Shown piece after piece: positions 25,067 through 33,833 of a stretch of 64,000 nt of DNA. The notes beneath the pieces were generated by a model that was not told where the DNA came from, made no database searches, and saw nothing but the letters and a program-made list of their open reading frames with translations. The position numbers and the translations under genes were made by a program. Source of the stretch: Ramlibacter monticola (lineage in GTDB: Bacteria; Pseudomonadota; Gammaproteobacteria; Burkholderiales; Burkholderiaceae_C); contig NZ_JAEQNE010000001.1 of NCBI RefSeq assembly GCF_016722785.1, positions 806,001-870,000 on the forward strand. The letters run 5' to 3'. Within the stretch, counting starts at the first letter, position 1. Every line of letters starts with the position of its first letter.

Positions 25067-26251
25067 TCAGGCGGCCGCGATGATCGCGCGCGTGTGGCGC
25101 GCGATCATCAGCTCCTCGTTGGTGGGCACCACCCAGGCCGCCGTGCGGCTGCCGGCCGCGCTGATGCGCGGTCCGCCCTTCGTGTTCGCCGCCGGGTCGA
25201 GCTCCACGCCCAGCCAGCGGGCGTCCTCGCAGACGCGGTGCCGGACCAGGGACGCGTTCTCGCCGATGCCCCCGGTGAACACCAGCGCGTCCAGCCCGCC
25301 CAGCGCAGCGGCCAGCGAGCCGAGCTCGCGCCGGATGCGGTACACGTACAGGTCGACGGCCGTGCGCGCCCGCGCATCCTCGCTCGCCAGCAGCGCCCGC
25401 ATGTCGCTGGAGATGCCGGACACGCCCAGCAGCCCGGACTGGCTGTACACCAGCTTCTCGATCGCGCGCGCATCCATGCCCCGCTGGTCCATCAGGTACA
25501 GGATCACGCCGGGATCGAGTGCGCCGCAGCGCGTGCCCATGGGCAGGCCGTCCACGGCCGTGAAGCCCATGGTGCTCGCCATGCTGCGGCCCTCCGCGAG
25601 CGCGCACATGCTCGCCCCGTTGCCCAGGTGCAGCACGATCGTGCGGCCCCGCGCCAGGCGCTCGTCCAACTGCGGCAGGACGGACGCGATGTATTCGTAG
25701 GACAGCCCGTGGAAGCCGTAGCGCCGCACGCCCTCGGCGTGGTACTGCGCCGGCAGCGCGAACATCTGCGCCAGCTCGGGGTTGCCGCGATGGAAGGCGG
25801 TGTCGAAGCAGGCGACCTGGGGCAGCGCGGGCTGCCGTTCCAGCAGCAGCGCGACCGGGGCCAGGTTGTGCGGCTGGTGCAGCGGCGCCAGCGGCTCGAA
25901 GGCGCGCAGGGCCTGCAGCACCTGCGCGTCGATGCGCACCGGCGCCGCATACTGCATGCCGCCGTGCACCACGCGGTGCCCGACCGCCACCAGCCGGTCC
26001 CCCTTGAAGTGCTCACGCACGAAGGGGACGAGGTGGTCCAGCGCTCCGGCGTGGTCCAGCTTCACGCCCTCGCCCCAGTCCTTCTCGGCGATCAGCTCGC
26101 CCGCGGCGTCCTTCGCGACGAAACGCGGCTTGGTGTAGAGGCCCTCCACCTGCCCGCGCAGCGCGAGGTCCATGTCCGCGCCGCGCAGCAGGAACACCGA
26201 GTACTTGATGCTGGAGGAGCCGGCGTTGAGGACGACGATCGCGTCAGCCAT
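25067..26251 (-). CDS. ackA: Acetate kinase
   Basis: A 394-residue acetokinase, interconverting acetate plus ATP and acetyl phosphate. Signatures: VVLNAGSSSIKYSVF at the N-terminus, GHRVVHGG, CFDTAFH, YGFHGLSYEYI, HLGNGASMCA and the late FTGGIGENASLVR. Length is typical. The product of the adjacent phosphotransacylase gene is its substrate. The ATG at 26249-26251 is 18 bases from the pta stop. Because the transacylase is of the short type, propionyl or butyryl phosphate may also be used. Confidence 0.94.
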   Translation of the reverse strand: MADAIVVLNAGSSSIKYSVFLLRGADMDLALRGQVEGLYTKPRFVAKDAAGELIAEKDWGEGVKLDHAGALDHLVPFVREHFKGDRLVAVGHRVVHGGMQYAAPVRIDAQVLQALRAFEPLAPLHQPHNLAPVALLLERQPALPQVACFDTAFHRGNPELAQMFALPAQYHAEGVRRYGFHGLSYEYIASVLPQLDERLARGRTIVLHLGNGASMCALAEGRSMASTMGFTAVDGLPMGTRCGALDPGVILYLMDQRGMDARAIEKLVYSQSGLLGVSGISSDMRALLASEDARARTAVDLYVYRIRRELGSLAAALGGLDALVFTGGIGENASLVRHRVCEDARWLGVELDPAANTKGGPRISAAGSRTAAWVVPTNEELMIARHTRAIIAAA

Positions 26252-26269
26252 GGCTTCGTCCCCCCCGGT

Positions 26270-27211
26270 TCACTGCACCACCTTCGACAGCGCCTCGCGG
26301 CGCGCATGCGCCACCAGCGAGGCCACCGCGCAGGACGCCAGCCGCGCCGTCACCGAGTCGGCGCGGCTCGTCAGGATGATCGGCACCTTCGCCCCGAGCA
26401 CGATGCCGGCGGCATCGGCGCCCGCCAGGAAGCTCAGGCTCTTGGCGAGCATGTTGCCCGCTTCCAGGTCCGGCACGATCAGCACGTTGGCCCGGCCGGC
26501 CACGGGAGAGTCGATCTTCTTGATCTTCGCGGCCTGCAGGTCGATCGCGTTGTCCAGCGCCAGCGGCCCGTCCAGGATGCCGCCGGTGATCTGCCCGCGG
26601 TCCGCCATCTTGCACAGCGCCGCGGCCTCGATCGTGGTCGGCACCTTGGGGTTGACGGTCTCCATGGCCGACAGGATCGCCACCCGCGCCTCCCCGACGC
26701 CCAGCGCGTGCACCAGGTCGATCGCGTTCTGCACGATGTGGACCTTGTCCTCCAGGGTGGGGGCGATGTTGACCGCGGCATCGGAAATGACCAGCGGCGT
26801 GTCGTGCGCGGGCACGTCCATCACGAAGCAGTGGCTGATGCGGCGCGAGGTGCGCAGGCCGGTCTCGCGGGCGACCACGGCCCCCATCAGTTCGTCGGTG
26901 TGCAGGCTGCCCTTCATCAGGCATTCCGCGCGGGCCTCGCGCACCAGCCGAACCGCTTCCGCGGCGGAGGCATGGCTGTGGGCCGCGTCGACGATCTCGA
27001 AGCGCGAGATGTCGATGTCGGCCTGTTCCGCCACCGCGCGGATCTTCGCGACCGGGCCCACCAGGATGGGCGCGATCAGCCCCAGCCTGGCGGCGTCGAT
27101 GGCGCCCGTGAGGGACGACACGTCGCACGGGTGCGCGACCGCCGTGGGCACGGGTGGCAGGGATTTCGCCCGCGCCAGCAGGCGCTCGTAGTTTTGGTGG
27201 GAGCCGCTCAT
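26270..27211 (-). CDS. pta: Phosphate acetyl/butyryltransferase (short form)
   Basis: A 313-residue phosphotransacylase, exchanging the CoA of an acyl-CoA for phosphate. Support: the catalytic-domain segments VRLVREARAECLMKGS, the VISDAAVNIAPT loop, AAALCKMADRGQITGGILDGPLALDNA and NVLIVPDLEAGNMLAKSL. It lacks the N-terminal regulatory part of long Pta proteins and resembles Ptb/short Pta enzymes, so acetyl versus butyryl specificity is open. Its ATG overlaps the stop of the DUF3141 gene (ATGA), giving tight coupling in the order DUF3141, pta, ackA, fabI. Confidence 0.9.
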   Translation of the reverse strand: MSGSHQNYERLLARAKSLPPVPTAVAHPCDVSSLTGAIDAARLGLIAPILVGPVAKIRAVAEQADIDISRFEIVDAAHSHASAAEAVRLVREARAECLMKGSLHTDELMGAVVARETGLRTSRRISHCFVMDVPAHDTPLVISDAAVNIAPTLEDKVHIVQNAIDLVHALGVGEARVAILSAMETVNPKVPTTIEAAALCKMADRGQITGGILDGPLALDNAIDLQAAKIKKIDSPVAGRANVLIVPDLEAGNMLAKSLSFLAGADAAGIVLGAKVPIILTSRADSVTARLASCAVASLVAHARREALSKVVQ

Positions 27212-29574
27212 GACGATGCCCTCCGGGAAGATCGGGTGGTGATGGGCCGCACCTTGCCGCCGCTGGCGGCGACGGCGGCGGCGTGGCCGTTGCCGCCCAC
27301 CGTGGTGCGGATGCGCTCCAGCATCGCGAGCTGTTCGGGCAGCGGCTTGAGCTTCTGCACCCGCTCGTCCTTCAGCACGCGATCGAGCAGCGCCAGCAGG
27401 CGGTCGCGGTCCGCCGGGTTGCGCAACAGGCGCGGCAGGGTCTGGATCGCCTGCTCGGGTGCGTAGCGCACGATCAGCTCCTGCGCGCCGCGGACGCGGC
27501 GGGCCTCGTCCATGGGGATCTGCGGCAGCAGCTCCTTGTAGTCGCCCAGCAGTTCCTTCTTCAGCTGCAGGCGCGCCAGCGGCAGGGGTTCGCCCTTGCG
27601 CGCCAGCAGGAAGGCGGCGCGCGCGGCCGCCTCGGCATAGCCCCCTTCCTCGATGGCGGCCAGTGCTTCCTTCACCTCCGCCAGCTCGCGCGGATCGCCG
27701 GCGGCGGCCGGCCCCGCCTTTTCTTCCGCCCGGTCGGCGAGGTGCAGCGAGAACAGGTTGCCGTAGGTGCCGAAGAACTGCGCCTCGCTCAGCGCGTCGC
27801 GCACGCCGCGGTAGTAGTCCAGCGCGGCGCTGGTGAGCTCGGACATCAGCTTCTCGTTCTTGCGCAGGGCGTGCTCCGGCGGCAGCGCCTTGCGCTGCTG
27901 CTTCACGGCCTCGGCGGTGGGCTTGAGCCACCACATCGCCGGATTCAGGTCCGACCAGGCCCAGCGCTGCATGCGCAGCGGGTGGAAGGTGCGCTGCATC
28001 TGCCCGCCGAACTCGCTCGACATGGCCTGCACCAGCGGACGCGCGAACAGCTCGTAGGCGCGCTGGTTGAAGTCGGAGATGGCAGAGACCGCCTCGAAGG
28101 GCTTCTCGTCGGCGCGCTGGAAGCGGTTCAGGTGGCGCGCCACGTCCTCGAGGCTGCGCTCCTCGAAGCTGACCTCGTAGGCCGGCTTGCCGTCGCCGCC
28201 CTTGCTCTCGGCAATGTGCATGGCATAGAGGCCCGGCGGCAGCATCTCGATCGATTCCATCACGTTGACGATCTGGGCGTGCTCCTTCTTGGCCACCTTG
28301 CCGGAGACGAAGATGCCCAGGTGCCCGATGTCCTTGTGCAACAGGCCCACGATCACCTGGCCGCGCGCCTTGATCTCCTCGGTGCTGCCGTAGACGTCGG
28401 CCACCCAGTTGAAGGCCTGCTCCGGCGGCGTGATGTTGTCGCCCAGGGAGGCGAACAGGATCATCGGCACCTTCATCGCGCGCAGGTCGAACACGCCGCC
28501 CTCGCCGTTCTGCACCCCGCCCTTCCACAGCTTGTTGCCCACGAACAGGTTGCGGGTGATCCACTCGATCTCCTCGCGGTTCATCAGGTAGAAGCCGCCC
28601 CACCAGCGCTCGAACTCCAGGAAGCGCGGCGGCTCGGTGTCGGCGTTGGCGAACACGTGGTAGTACTTGTCCCAGTAGGTGTTCGCGGGGTTGAGGTTCT
28701 CGAAGTTCTGCACCAGCCAGGCGCCGTCGAACTTGCCGCCGGCGAGGTCGGAGGTCAGGGACGCGAGCCAGGTGCCGCCCATCATGCCGCCGGCATAGCG
28801 CATGGGGTTGTCGCCCTCGCCTTCCTCGAAGGCGCCGCCCCAGTAGGACATGGGCGCGCCGTTGATCACCACCGGGCCGGTGTCATCGGGGTTGGAGGAC
28901 GCCAGCATCATCGCGGCCCAGCCGCCCTGGCAGTTGCCCACGATGGCCGGCTTGGAGGCCTCGGGGTGCAGCCGCCGGACATGCTGCACGAACAGCGCTT
29001 CCGTGTTGCACACGTCCAGCAGCGTCTGCCCGGGCTCCGGGTCGGGGAAGAAGATCACGAAGTACACCGGATGGCCCGCGCGGATCGCGACGCCCACCTG
29101 GGAGTCGTCCTTGAAGCCGCCGATGCCGGGGCCGTGGCCGGCGCGCGGGTCGATGATCACGTAGGGCCGCAGCGTGTCGTCCACCTTCACGCGCTCCGGC
29201 GGGACGATGCGGACCAGCGCGTAGTTGACCGGCCGCTGCAACGTGCGGGCGTCGAGCACCATGTCGTACTCGAAGTGCAGCACCGGGGGCAGCCCGGCGC
29301 GCGTGTGGTCGACGTAGATGTTGCCGCGCTCGCGCAGCGCGTCCCAGAACAGGACCGAGCGCTGGGCGAAGTCGACCGCGTAGTCGGCCGCGCCGCTCCA
29401 GGCGTCCATCGGCGAGGTAACCGACGGGACCTCGGCCCCGCCGTGGCGTTCCCGGGCCTCCTTGACGCGGGCGGCGAAATGTTCCTGGGCGACGGTGAGC
29501 CGCTTCTGGAGAAGTTGCCCGACCTTGGCGCCGAGGTCGGTGCTGCGGGCGAGGTGGCGGGTGGGATCGGACAT
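27208..29574 (-). CDS. DUF3141 protein, PHA-synthase-like alpha/beta hydrolase fold
   Basis: A 788-residue protein. The front two thirds resemble polyhydroxyalkanoate synthase/depolymerase alpha/beta-hydrolase domains: YVIIDPRAGHGPGIGG, then a nucleophile elbow GNCQGG (about 213-218, Cys 215 in place of the lipase Ser, as in PhaC), and a late His in HKDIGHLGIFVSGK. The C-terminal 150 residues are helical and resemble a TerB-type domain (RLQLKKELLGDYKELLP). It carries no signal peptide. First gene of the operon with pta, ackA, fabI and the 350-residue protein, which suggests a role in storing or releasing acyl units. Start at 29572-29574 chosen over an upstream reading without homology. Confidence 0.85.
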   Translation of the reverse strand: MSDPTRHLARSTDLGAKVGQLLQKRLTVAQEHFAARVKEARERHGGAEVPSVTSPMDAWSGAADYAVDFAQRSVLFWDALRERGNIYVDHTRAGLPPVLHFEYDMVLDARTLQRPVNYALVRIVPPERVKVDDTLRPYVIIDPRAGHGPGIGGFKDDSQVGVAIRAGHPVYFVIFFPDPEPGQTLLDVCNTEALFVQHVRRLHPEASKPAIVGNCQGGWAAMMLASSNPDDTGPVVINGAPMSYWGGAFEEGEGDNPMRYAGGMMGGTWLASLTSDLAGGKFDGAWLVQNFENLNPANTYWDKYYHVFANADTEPPRFLEFERWWGGFYLMNREEIEWITRNLFVGNKLWKGGVQNGEGGVFDLRAMKVPMILFASLGDNITPPEQAFNWVADVYGSTEEIKARGQVIVGLLHKDIGHLGIFVSGKVAKKEHAQIVNVMESIEMLPPGLYAMHIAESKGGDGKPAYEVSFEERSLEDVARHLNRFQRADEKPFEAVSAISDFNQRAYELFARPLVQAMSSEFGGQMQRTFHPLRMQRWAWSDLNPAMWWLKPTAEAVKQQRKALPPEHALRKNEKLMSELTSAALDYYRGVRDALSEAQFFGTYGNLFSLHLADRAEEKAGPAAAGDPRELAEVKEALAAIEEGGYAEAAARAAFLLARKGEPLPLARLQLKKELLGDYKELLPQIPMDEARRVRGAQELIVRYAPEQAIQTLPRLLRNPADRDRLLALLDRVLKDERVQKLKPLPEQLAMLERIRTTVGGNGHAAAVAASGGKVRPITTRSSRRASS

Positions 29575-29693
29575 GGCTGCTCCCTCAGTGCAAGAAAGGT
29601 CTGCCCCGCGGGAGCGCGCGCGCCAGGTCCTGCCCCATGGCCTGCTCCCCGCCGGGGCTCGCGTCATGGTCGCGTCTTGCTGCAGTGCACACC

Positions 29694-29711
29694 ATTGGAC
29701 CAAGGTCCAAT
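29694..29711. promoter_or_regulatory. Palindromic operator candidate upstream of the DUF3141 operon
   Basis: ATTGGACC-AA-GGTCCAAT: eight-base perfect arms and two central bases, 120 bases before the DUF3141 ATG. The form resembles operators of GntR/FCD regulators (ATTGG...CCAAT). The 250-base region 29575-29824 holds no gene I can support. Confidence 0.5.
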
Positions 29712-29824
29712 CCAACCCGGCAAGAGCCGATCTCGGTGCTCGCCGGACTGGCCACCCAGGCGGCGGCGGGGACGCAGAAGCTGCACGCGGACGAGGCCGC
29801 CGGCGCCGCCGGCGCGGTGCCGGC

Positions 29825-30754
29825 CTAGGAGTCCGCGCGGCGGACCGCGGGTGGGCCGCCGGGCGCCCCGCCCTTCTCTCCCCGGCGCGTGAGGGCCAGC
29901 GCCAGCGCGCTGCCGCAACAGAGCATCGCGCCGAGCTGGTAGGCCCCCAGCGGTTCCCGGTGCACGATGGCGCCGGTGACCATCGCCACGATGGGCACCA
30001 TCACCGAGGAGATCCCGGCCACGCTGGCAGGCAGCAGGCCGACGATGGCGAACCAGGCGGCGTTGCCGATCGCCATCGGCACCACCGTGATGTACGAGAT
30101 GACGAGGATCGACTGCCACGAGGGCGCGAACCAGTGGCCCCAGCCGATCCAGAGCGCGCCGACCCACAGCGGCCCGGCGGCGATCAGCAGCTGCCAGCCG
30201 GTGAGAACCAGCGCCGGCGCGGGTACGGCGGCCCGCTTGAGCAGGACCGTTCCGAGGGCCCAGCCGAGACCTGCCGTGAGCCCGAGCACGAAGCCCGCCG
30301 GCGCCTGCGCGTAGGCCGCGCGCGCGGGCACCAGCAGCAGGCCGACGCCGAGGGCGGCGAGCGCCACCGCCAGGAACATGCGCGGCGTCGGTCGTTCGCC
30401 GAACAGCGCCCATGCCGCCAGAACCGTCCACATCGGCATGGTGAAGCCGAGGATCGCCGCCTGGCCGGAGGGGATCAGGATCGCGGCGTAGGTGCTCGCG
30501 AGGTTCCAGACCATGAGGTACACGAGGGCCGCGCCGACCACGGCGGCCCAGTGGGCCCGCGGGATGGCGATGGACATGCCGCGGGCACGGGCGAAGGCGA
30601 GCAGCAGCAGGCCGGCAGCGGTGAGGCTCACGGCGCGGAAGGTCCAGACGGAGACCTCGCGCACGGCGAGGGGGAACAGCGCCCAGTTGGTGCCCCAGAC
30701 GAGGGTGAGGACGAGGACGAGGGGAAGCGCCTTGGCGGCGGCAGGGCGGGACAT
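29825..30754 (-). CDS. EamA/DMT-family membrane transporter
   Basis: A 309-residue protein with ten hydrophobic segments in two homologous halves, the drug/metabolite transporter (EamA) pattern. Support: LVWGTNWALFPLAVRE at segment 1, IPSGQAAILGFTMPMWTVLAAW at the end of half 1, and the second-half counterpart ASVAGISSVMVPIVAMVTGAIVHREPL. Inner-membrane exporter or permease of unknown substrate. Single gene, reading toward the DUF3141 promoter region. Confidence 0.9.
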   Translation of the reverse strand: MSRPAAAKALPLVLVLTLVWGTNWALFPLAVREVSVWTFRAVSLTAAGLLLLAFARARGMSIAIPRAHWAAVVGAALVYLMVWNLASTYAAILIPSGQAAILGFTMPMWTVLAAWALFGERPTPRMFLAVALAALGVGLLLVPARAAYAQAPAGFVLGLTAGLGWALGTVLLKRAAVPAPALVLTGWQLLIAAGPLWVGALWIGWGHWFAPSWQSILVISYITVVPMAIGNAAWFAIVGLLPASVAGISSVMVPIVAMVTGAIVHREPLGAYQLGAMLCCGSALALALTRRGEKGGAPGGPPAVRRADS

Positions 30755-30772
30755 GGGCGTCGATGATGCGTC

Positions 30773-30796
30773 ACCCCCGCGCGGGCGGGGGTGAGG
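30773..30796. repeat. Short REP-like palindrome
   Basis: TCACCCCCGC-GCGG-GCGGGGGTGA, a perfect ten-base stem, between the spoVR stop and the EamA start. Similar GTCAT..CCCGC..GCGGG units occur near 58447 and 63770. There is no T-run, so it is not a standard terminator. Confidence 0.65.
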
Positions 30797-30820
30797 TGCG
30801 GGCGGGAGGCCGACGCCGGC

Positions 30821-32368
30821 CTAGTGATGCTGCGGAGGCGTGACCTCCCAATGCTGCATCACCCGATCATGCCCGTCCACGCTCTCCAGCCGGACCCGGA
30901 AGCCCCACAGGCGCGCCACGTGCTTCACCACTTCCTCCGCGCTGTTGTCCAGCGGGCGGTCGTTGTGGCGGATGTGGCGCAGCGTGAGCGAGCGGTCGCC
31001 GCGGGCGTTCACGTTCCACACCTGGATGTTCGGCTCGCGCCAGCCCAGGTCGTGCTGCCGCGACAGCGATTCGCGCAGCCGGCGGTAGCCCTGCCCGTCG
31101 TGGATGGCCGAGACTTCCAGCTCCGACTGCGCCGCGTCGTCCAGCACCGCGAACAGCCGCAGGTCGCGCATCAGCTTCGGGCTCAGGTACTGGCCGATGA
31201 AGCTCTCGTCCTTGAAGTGCCGCATCGCGTAGTCGAGCGACTTGATCCAGTCCGTTCCCGCGAGCTCCGGGAACCACTCGCGGTCCTCGTCGGTGGGGTT
31301 CTGGCAGATGCGCTTGATGTCCGTGAACATCGCGAAGCCCAGCGCGTACGGGTTGATCCCGCTGTACGCGGGGTGCGTCACCGGCGGCTGGAACACCACG
31401 TTGGTGTGCGAGCTCAGGATCTCCATCATGTAGCCGTCCGAGAGCATGCCCTCGTCGTACATGGTGTTGAGCAGCGTGTAGTGCCAGAAGGTGGCCCAGC
31501 CCTCGTTCATCACCTGGGTCTGGCGCTGCGGATAGAAATACTGCGCGATCTTGCGCACGATGCGCACGATCTCGCGCTGCCAGGGCTCCAGCAGCGGCGC
31601 GTTCTTCTCGATGAAGTACAGGATGTTCTCCTGCGGCTCGTCGGGGAAGCGCCTGGCCTTCTTCTCCGCCTGCTTGCCCGACTTCGTAGGCAGCGTGCGC
31701 CACAGGTCGTTGACCTGCTGCTGGAGGTAGGCCTCGCGCTCCTTGCGCCGGTTCTCTTCCTCCACCATCGAGATCTTCTGCGGCCGGCGATAGCGGTCCA
31801 CGCCGTAGTTCATCAGGGCGTGGCATGCGTCCAGCACCTGCTCCACCGCGTCGATGCCGTAGCGTTCCTCGCATTCGGAGACGAAGCTCTTGGCATAGAC
31901 CAGGTAGTCGATGATCGAGCTGGCGTCCGTCCACATGCGGAACAGGTAGTTGCCCTTGAAGAAGGAGTTGTGGCCGAAGCAGGCGTGCGCCATCACCAGC
32001 GCCTGCATCGGCATCGTGTTCTCCTCCATGAGGTAGGCGATGCAGGGATCGGAGTTGATCACGATCTCGTAGGCCAGCCCCATGTGACCGCGCCGGTAGC
32101 TCTTCTCGCTCTGGATGAAGTGCTTGCCGTAGGACCAGTGGCGGTAGTTCACCGGCATGCCGACCGAAGCGTAGGCATCCAGCATCTGCTCGGAGGAGAT
32201 CAGCTCCAGCTGCGTCGGGTACGTGTCCAGGCCGAAGCGCTCCGCCGTGCGGCGGATCGCCTGGAAGTAGGTGTCGATCAGCTCGAAGTTCCAGTCGGAG
32301 GGGCTGGGCAGACGCTTGGTCTCGTCCTTCCGGACGTCCGTCGGGGTCAGGAGTTCAGCTTCAGTCAC
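30821..32368 (-). CDS. spoVR: SpoVR-family protein
   Basis: A 515-residue SpoVR/YcgB protein. Characteristic parts: SPSDWNFELIDTYFQAIRR, the strongly conserved MPVNYRHWSYGKHF, YEIVINSDPCIAYLMEENTMPMQALVMAHACFGHNSFFKGN, and NEGWATFWHYTLLNTMYDEG. The biochemical role is unknown; in many proteobacteria the gene travels with prkA and yeaH, as here. The start is GTG (32366-32368), preceded by GAAGG; a nearby ATG at 32380-32382 is out of frame. It is the last gene of the module and is separated from yeaH by a duplicated repeat. Confidence 0.93.
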   Translation of the reverse strand: MTEAELLTPTDVRKDETKRLPSPSDWNFELIDTYFQAIRRTAERFGLDTYPTQLELISSEQMLDAYASVGMPVNYRHWSYGKHFIQSEKSYRRGHMGLAYEIVINSDPCIAYLMEENTMPMQALVMAHACFGHNSFFKGNYLFRMWTDASSIIDYLVYAKSFVSECEERYGIDAVEQVLDACHALMNYGVDRYRRPQKISMVEEENRRKEREAYLQQQVNDLWRTLPTKSGKQAEKKARRFPDEPQENILYFIEKNAPLLEPWQREIVRIVRKIAQYFYPQRQTQVMNEGWATFWHYTLLNTMYDEGMLSDGYMMEILSSHTNVVFQPPVTHPAYSGINPYALGFAMFTDIKRICQNPTDEDREWFPELAGTDWIKSLDYAMRHFKDESFIGQYLSPKLMRDLRLFAVLDDAAQSELEVSAIHDGQGYRRLRESLSRQHDLGWREPNIQVWNVNARGDRSLTLRHIRHNDRPLDNSAEEVVKHVARLWGFRVRLESVDGHDRVMQHWEVTPPQHH

Positions 32369-32374
32369 AGGATA

Positions 32375-32486
32375 ACCTTCATGCTACGCATTGCGGTACG
32401 AGCCCCTTCGGGCGGCCGGGCGGGGAGCACTGGAGTACCTTCGTGCTGCGCACTCCGGTATTCGCGCTTGGGGCGGCCCGGCGCGC
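32375..32486. repeat. Tandem pair of about 50-base imperfect direct repeats
   Basis: Copy 1 (32375-32424) and copy 2 (32437-32486) both begin ACCTTC, share TGCT.CGCA and CGGTA, and end in a GGGCGGCC-rich block; roughly three quarters of positions match. Together they fill the 118-base gap between yeaH and spoVR. Copy 2 includes a GGAGT...ACTCC stem. Confidence 0.7.
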
Positions 32487-33791
32487 TCATGCGGCCTGCG
32501 GCGTCTTCTTGAAGAGGTCACGGAACACCGGGAAGATCTGCGACGGGGTGCAGATCTTCTGCATGGCGAAGTGGGCGTTGGAATCGCGCACGCGCGTGTA
32601 CTCCTCCCACAGGTTCTGGTCTTCGTCGGCCACCTGCACGTAGGCGTAGTAGCGCACCAGCGGCAGGATCTTGTTGTCCAGCAGCTCCCGGCACTTGGAC
32701 GAGTCCTGCTGCCAGTTGTCGCCGTCGGAGGCCTGGGCGCCGTAGATGTTCCACTCGCTGCCCATGTAGCGCTGGCGGATGATCTCGTTCATCAGCGTCA
32801 GCGCGCTCGAGACCACGGTGCCGCCGCTTTCGGTGGCGTGGAAGAACTCGTCTTCCGTCACTTCGGCCGCCTGCGTGTGGTGGCGGATGAACACCACCTC
32901 GGTCTTCTCGTAGTGGCGCGAGAGGAACAGGTACAGCAGGATGAAGAAGCGCTTGGCGAGGTCCTTCCGGGATTCGTCCATCGAGCCGGACACGTCCATC
33001 AGGCAGAACATCACCGCCTTGCTGGTGGGCATGGGCTCGCGCACGCGGTTGCGGTAGCGCAGGTCGAACGGGTCCAGCCAGGGCACGCGCTTGAGGCGGG
33101 CGCGCAGTTCGGCGACGGCCTCGCGCAGCAGCGCGAGGTCCTTCTCGGGCATGCCGCTCCGCTCGGCTTCCTCCAGCTGCTCCTCGGCGCGGCGCAGTTC
33201 GACGCGGGCGTCGCCGCCCATCGCGATGCGGCGCGCCAGGCCCGTGCGCATGGAGCGCACGATGTGCAGGGCGCTCGGGCTGCCTTCGGAGACGAAGCCG
33301 GCGCGGCGGTACTTCCACTCCGGGACGTCGGCCAGCAGCTGCGTGCGGATCATCCGCGGCAGCGCCAGGTCGTCGAAGAAGTAGTTCATGAACTCTTCGC
33401 GGGAGATGCGGAAGACGAAGTCGTCCTCGCCCTGCCCGTCCTGCGACGCGCCGCTGCCGCCCGAGCCGCCCCCGCCGCCGCCCTGCGGCCGCTGGATGCG
33501 GTCGCCGCGGATGTATTCCTGGTTGCCCGGGTGCACCAGTTCCCGGCTGCCGCCGGGGGCGTGGCCGAAGGTCGGCTCGGACACGTCCCGCCGGGGCAGG
33601 GTGATGTCCGCGCCTTCCTCGATGTCACGGATGCTGCGGTCGCCGACCGCCTTGCGCACCGCTTCCTTGATCTGCTCCTTGTAGCGGCGCAGGAAGCGTT
33701 CGCGGTTGCCGATGGACTTGTTCTTGCCCGAAAGGCGGCGGTCGATGACCTGGTGGAGCATGGACCGCTCGCCACCGTTGCTATTGCTCAC
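32487..33791 (-). CDS. yeaH: YeaH/YhbH (DUF444) protein
   Basis: A 434-residue DUF444 protein. The N-terminus has the family start HQVIDRRLSGKNKSIGNRERFLRRY; a Gly/Ser-rich linker lies near residues 105-120; the C-terminal half has a von Willebrand A-like domain with a metal-site pattern in MFCLMDVSGSMDESRK and TVVSSALTLM. In E. coli yeaH is cotranscribed with the PrkA-type kinase gene yeaG and both respond to starvation and nitrogen stress. Here it lies between prkA and spoVR. The start is GTG (33789-33791), with GAGGAAGGG upstream. Confidence 0.92.
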   Translation of the reverse strand: MSNSNGGERSMLHQVIDRRLSGKNKSIGNRERFLRRYKEQIKEAVRKAVGDRSIRDIEEGADITLPRRDVSEPTFGHAPGGSRELVHPGNQEYIRGDRIQRPQGGGGGGSGGSGASQDGQGEDDFVFRISREEFMNYFFDDLALPRMIRTQLLADVPEWKYRRAGFVSEGSPSALHIVRSMRTGLARRIAMGGDARVELRRAEEQLEEAERSGMPEKDLALLREAVAELRARLKRVPWLDPFDLRYRNRVREPMPTSKAVMFCLMDVSGSMDESRKDLAKRFFILLYLFLSRHYEKTEVVFIRHHTQAAEVTEDEFFHATESGGTVVSSALTLMNEIIRQRYMGSEWNIYGAQASDGDNWQQDSSKCRELLDNKILPLVRYYAYVQVADEDQNLWEEYTRVRDSNAHFAMQKICTPSQIFPVFRDLFKKTPQAA

Positions 33792-33833
33792 TGGGCGGCC
33801 CTTCCTCTCGTTAGGTCCTCGACGCGCCCGGCG

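Noticed and set aside
24116-27466. Very long plus-strand open frame (over 1100 codons) opposite fabI-ackA-pta
   Set aside because: It is antisense to four well-conserved genes and is His/Gly/Arg/Ala-rich nonsense, as expected from third-position G/C in a high-GC genome.
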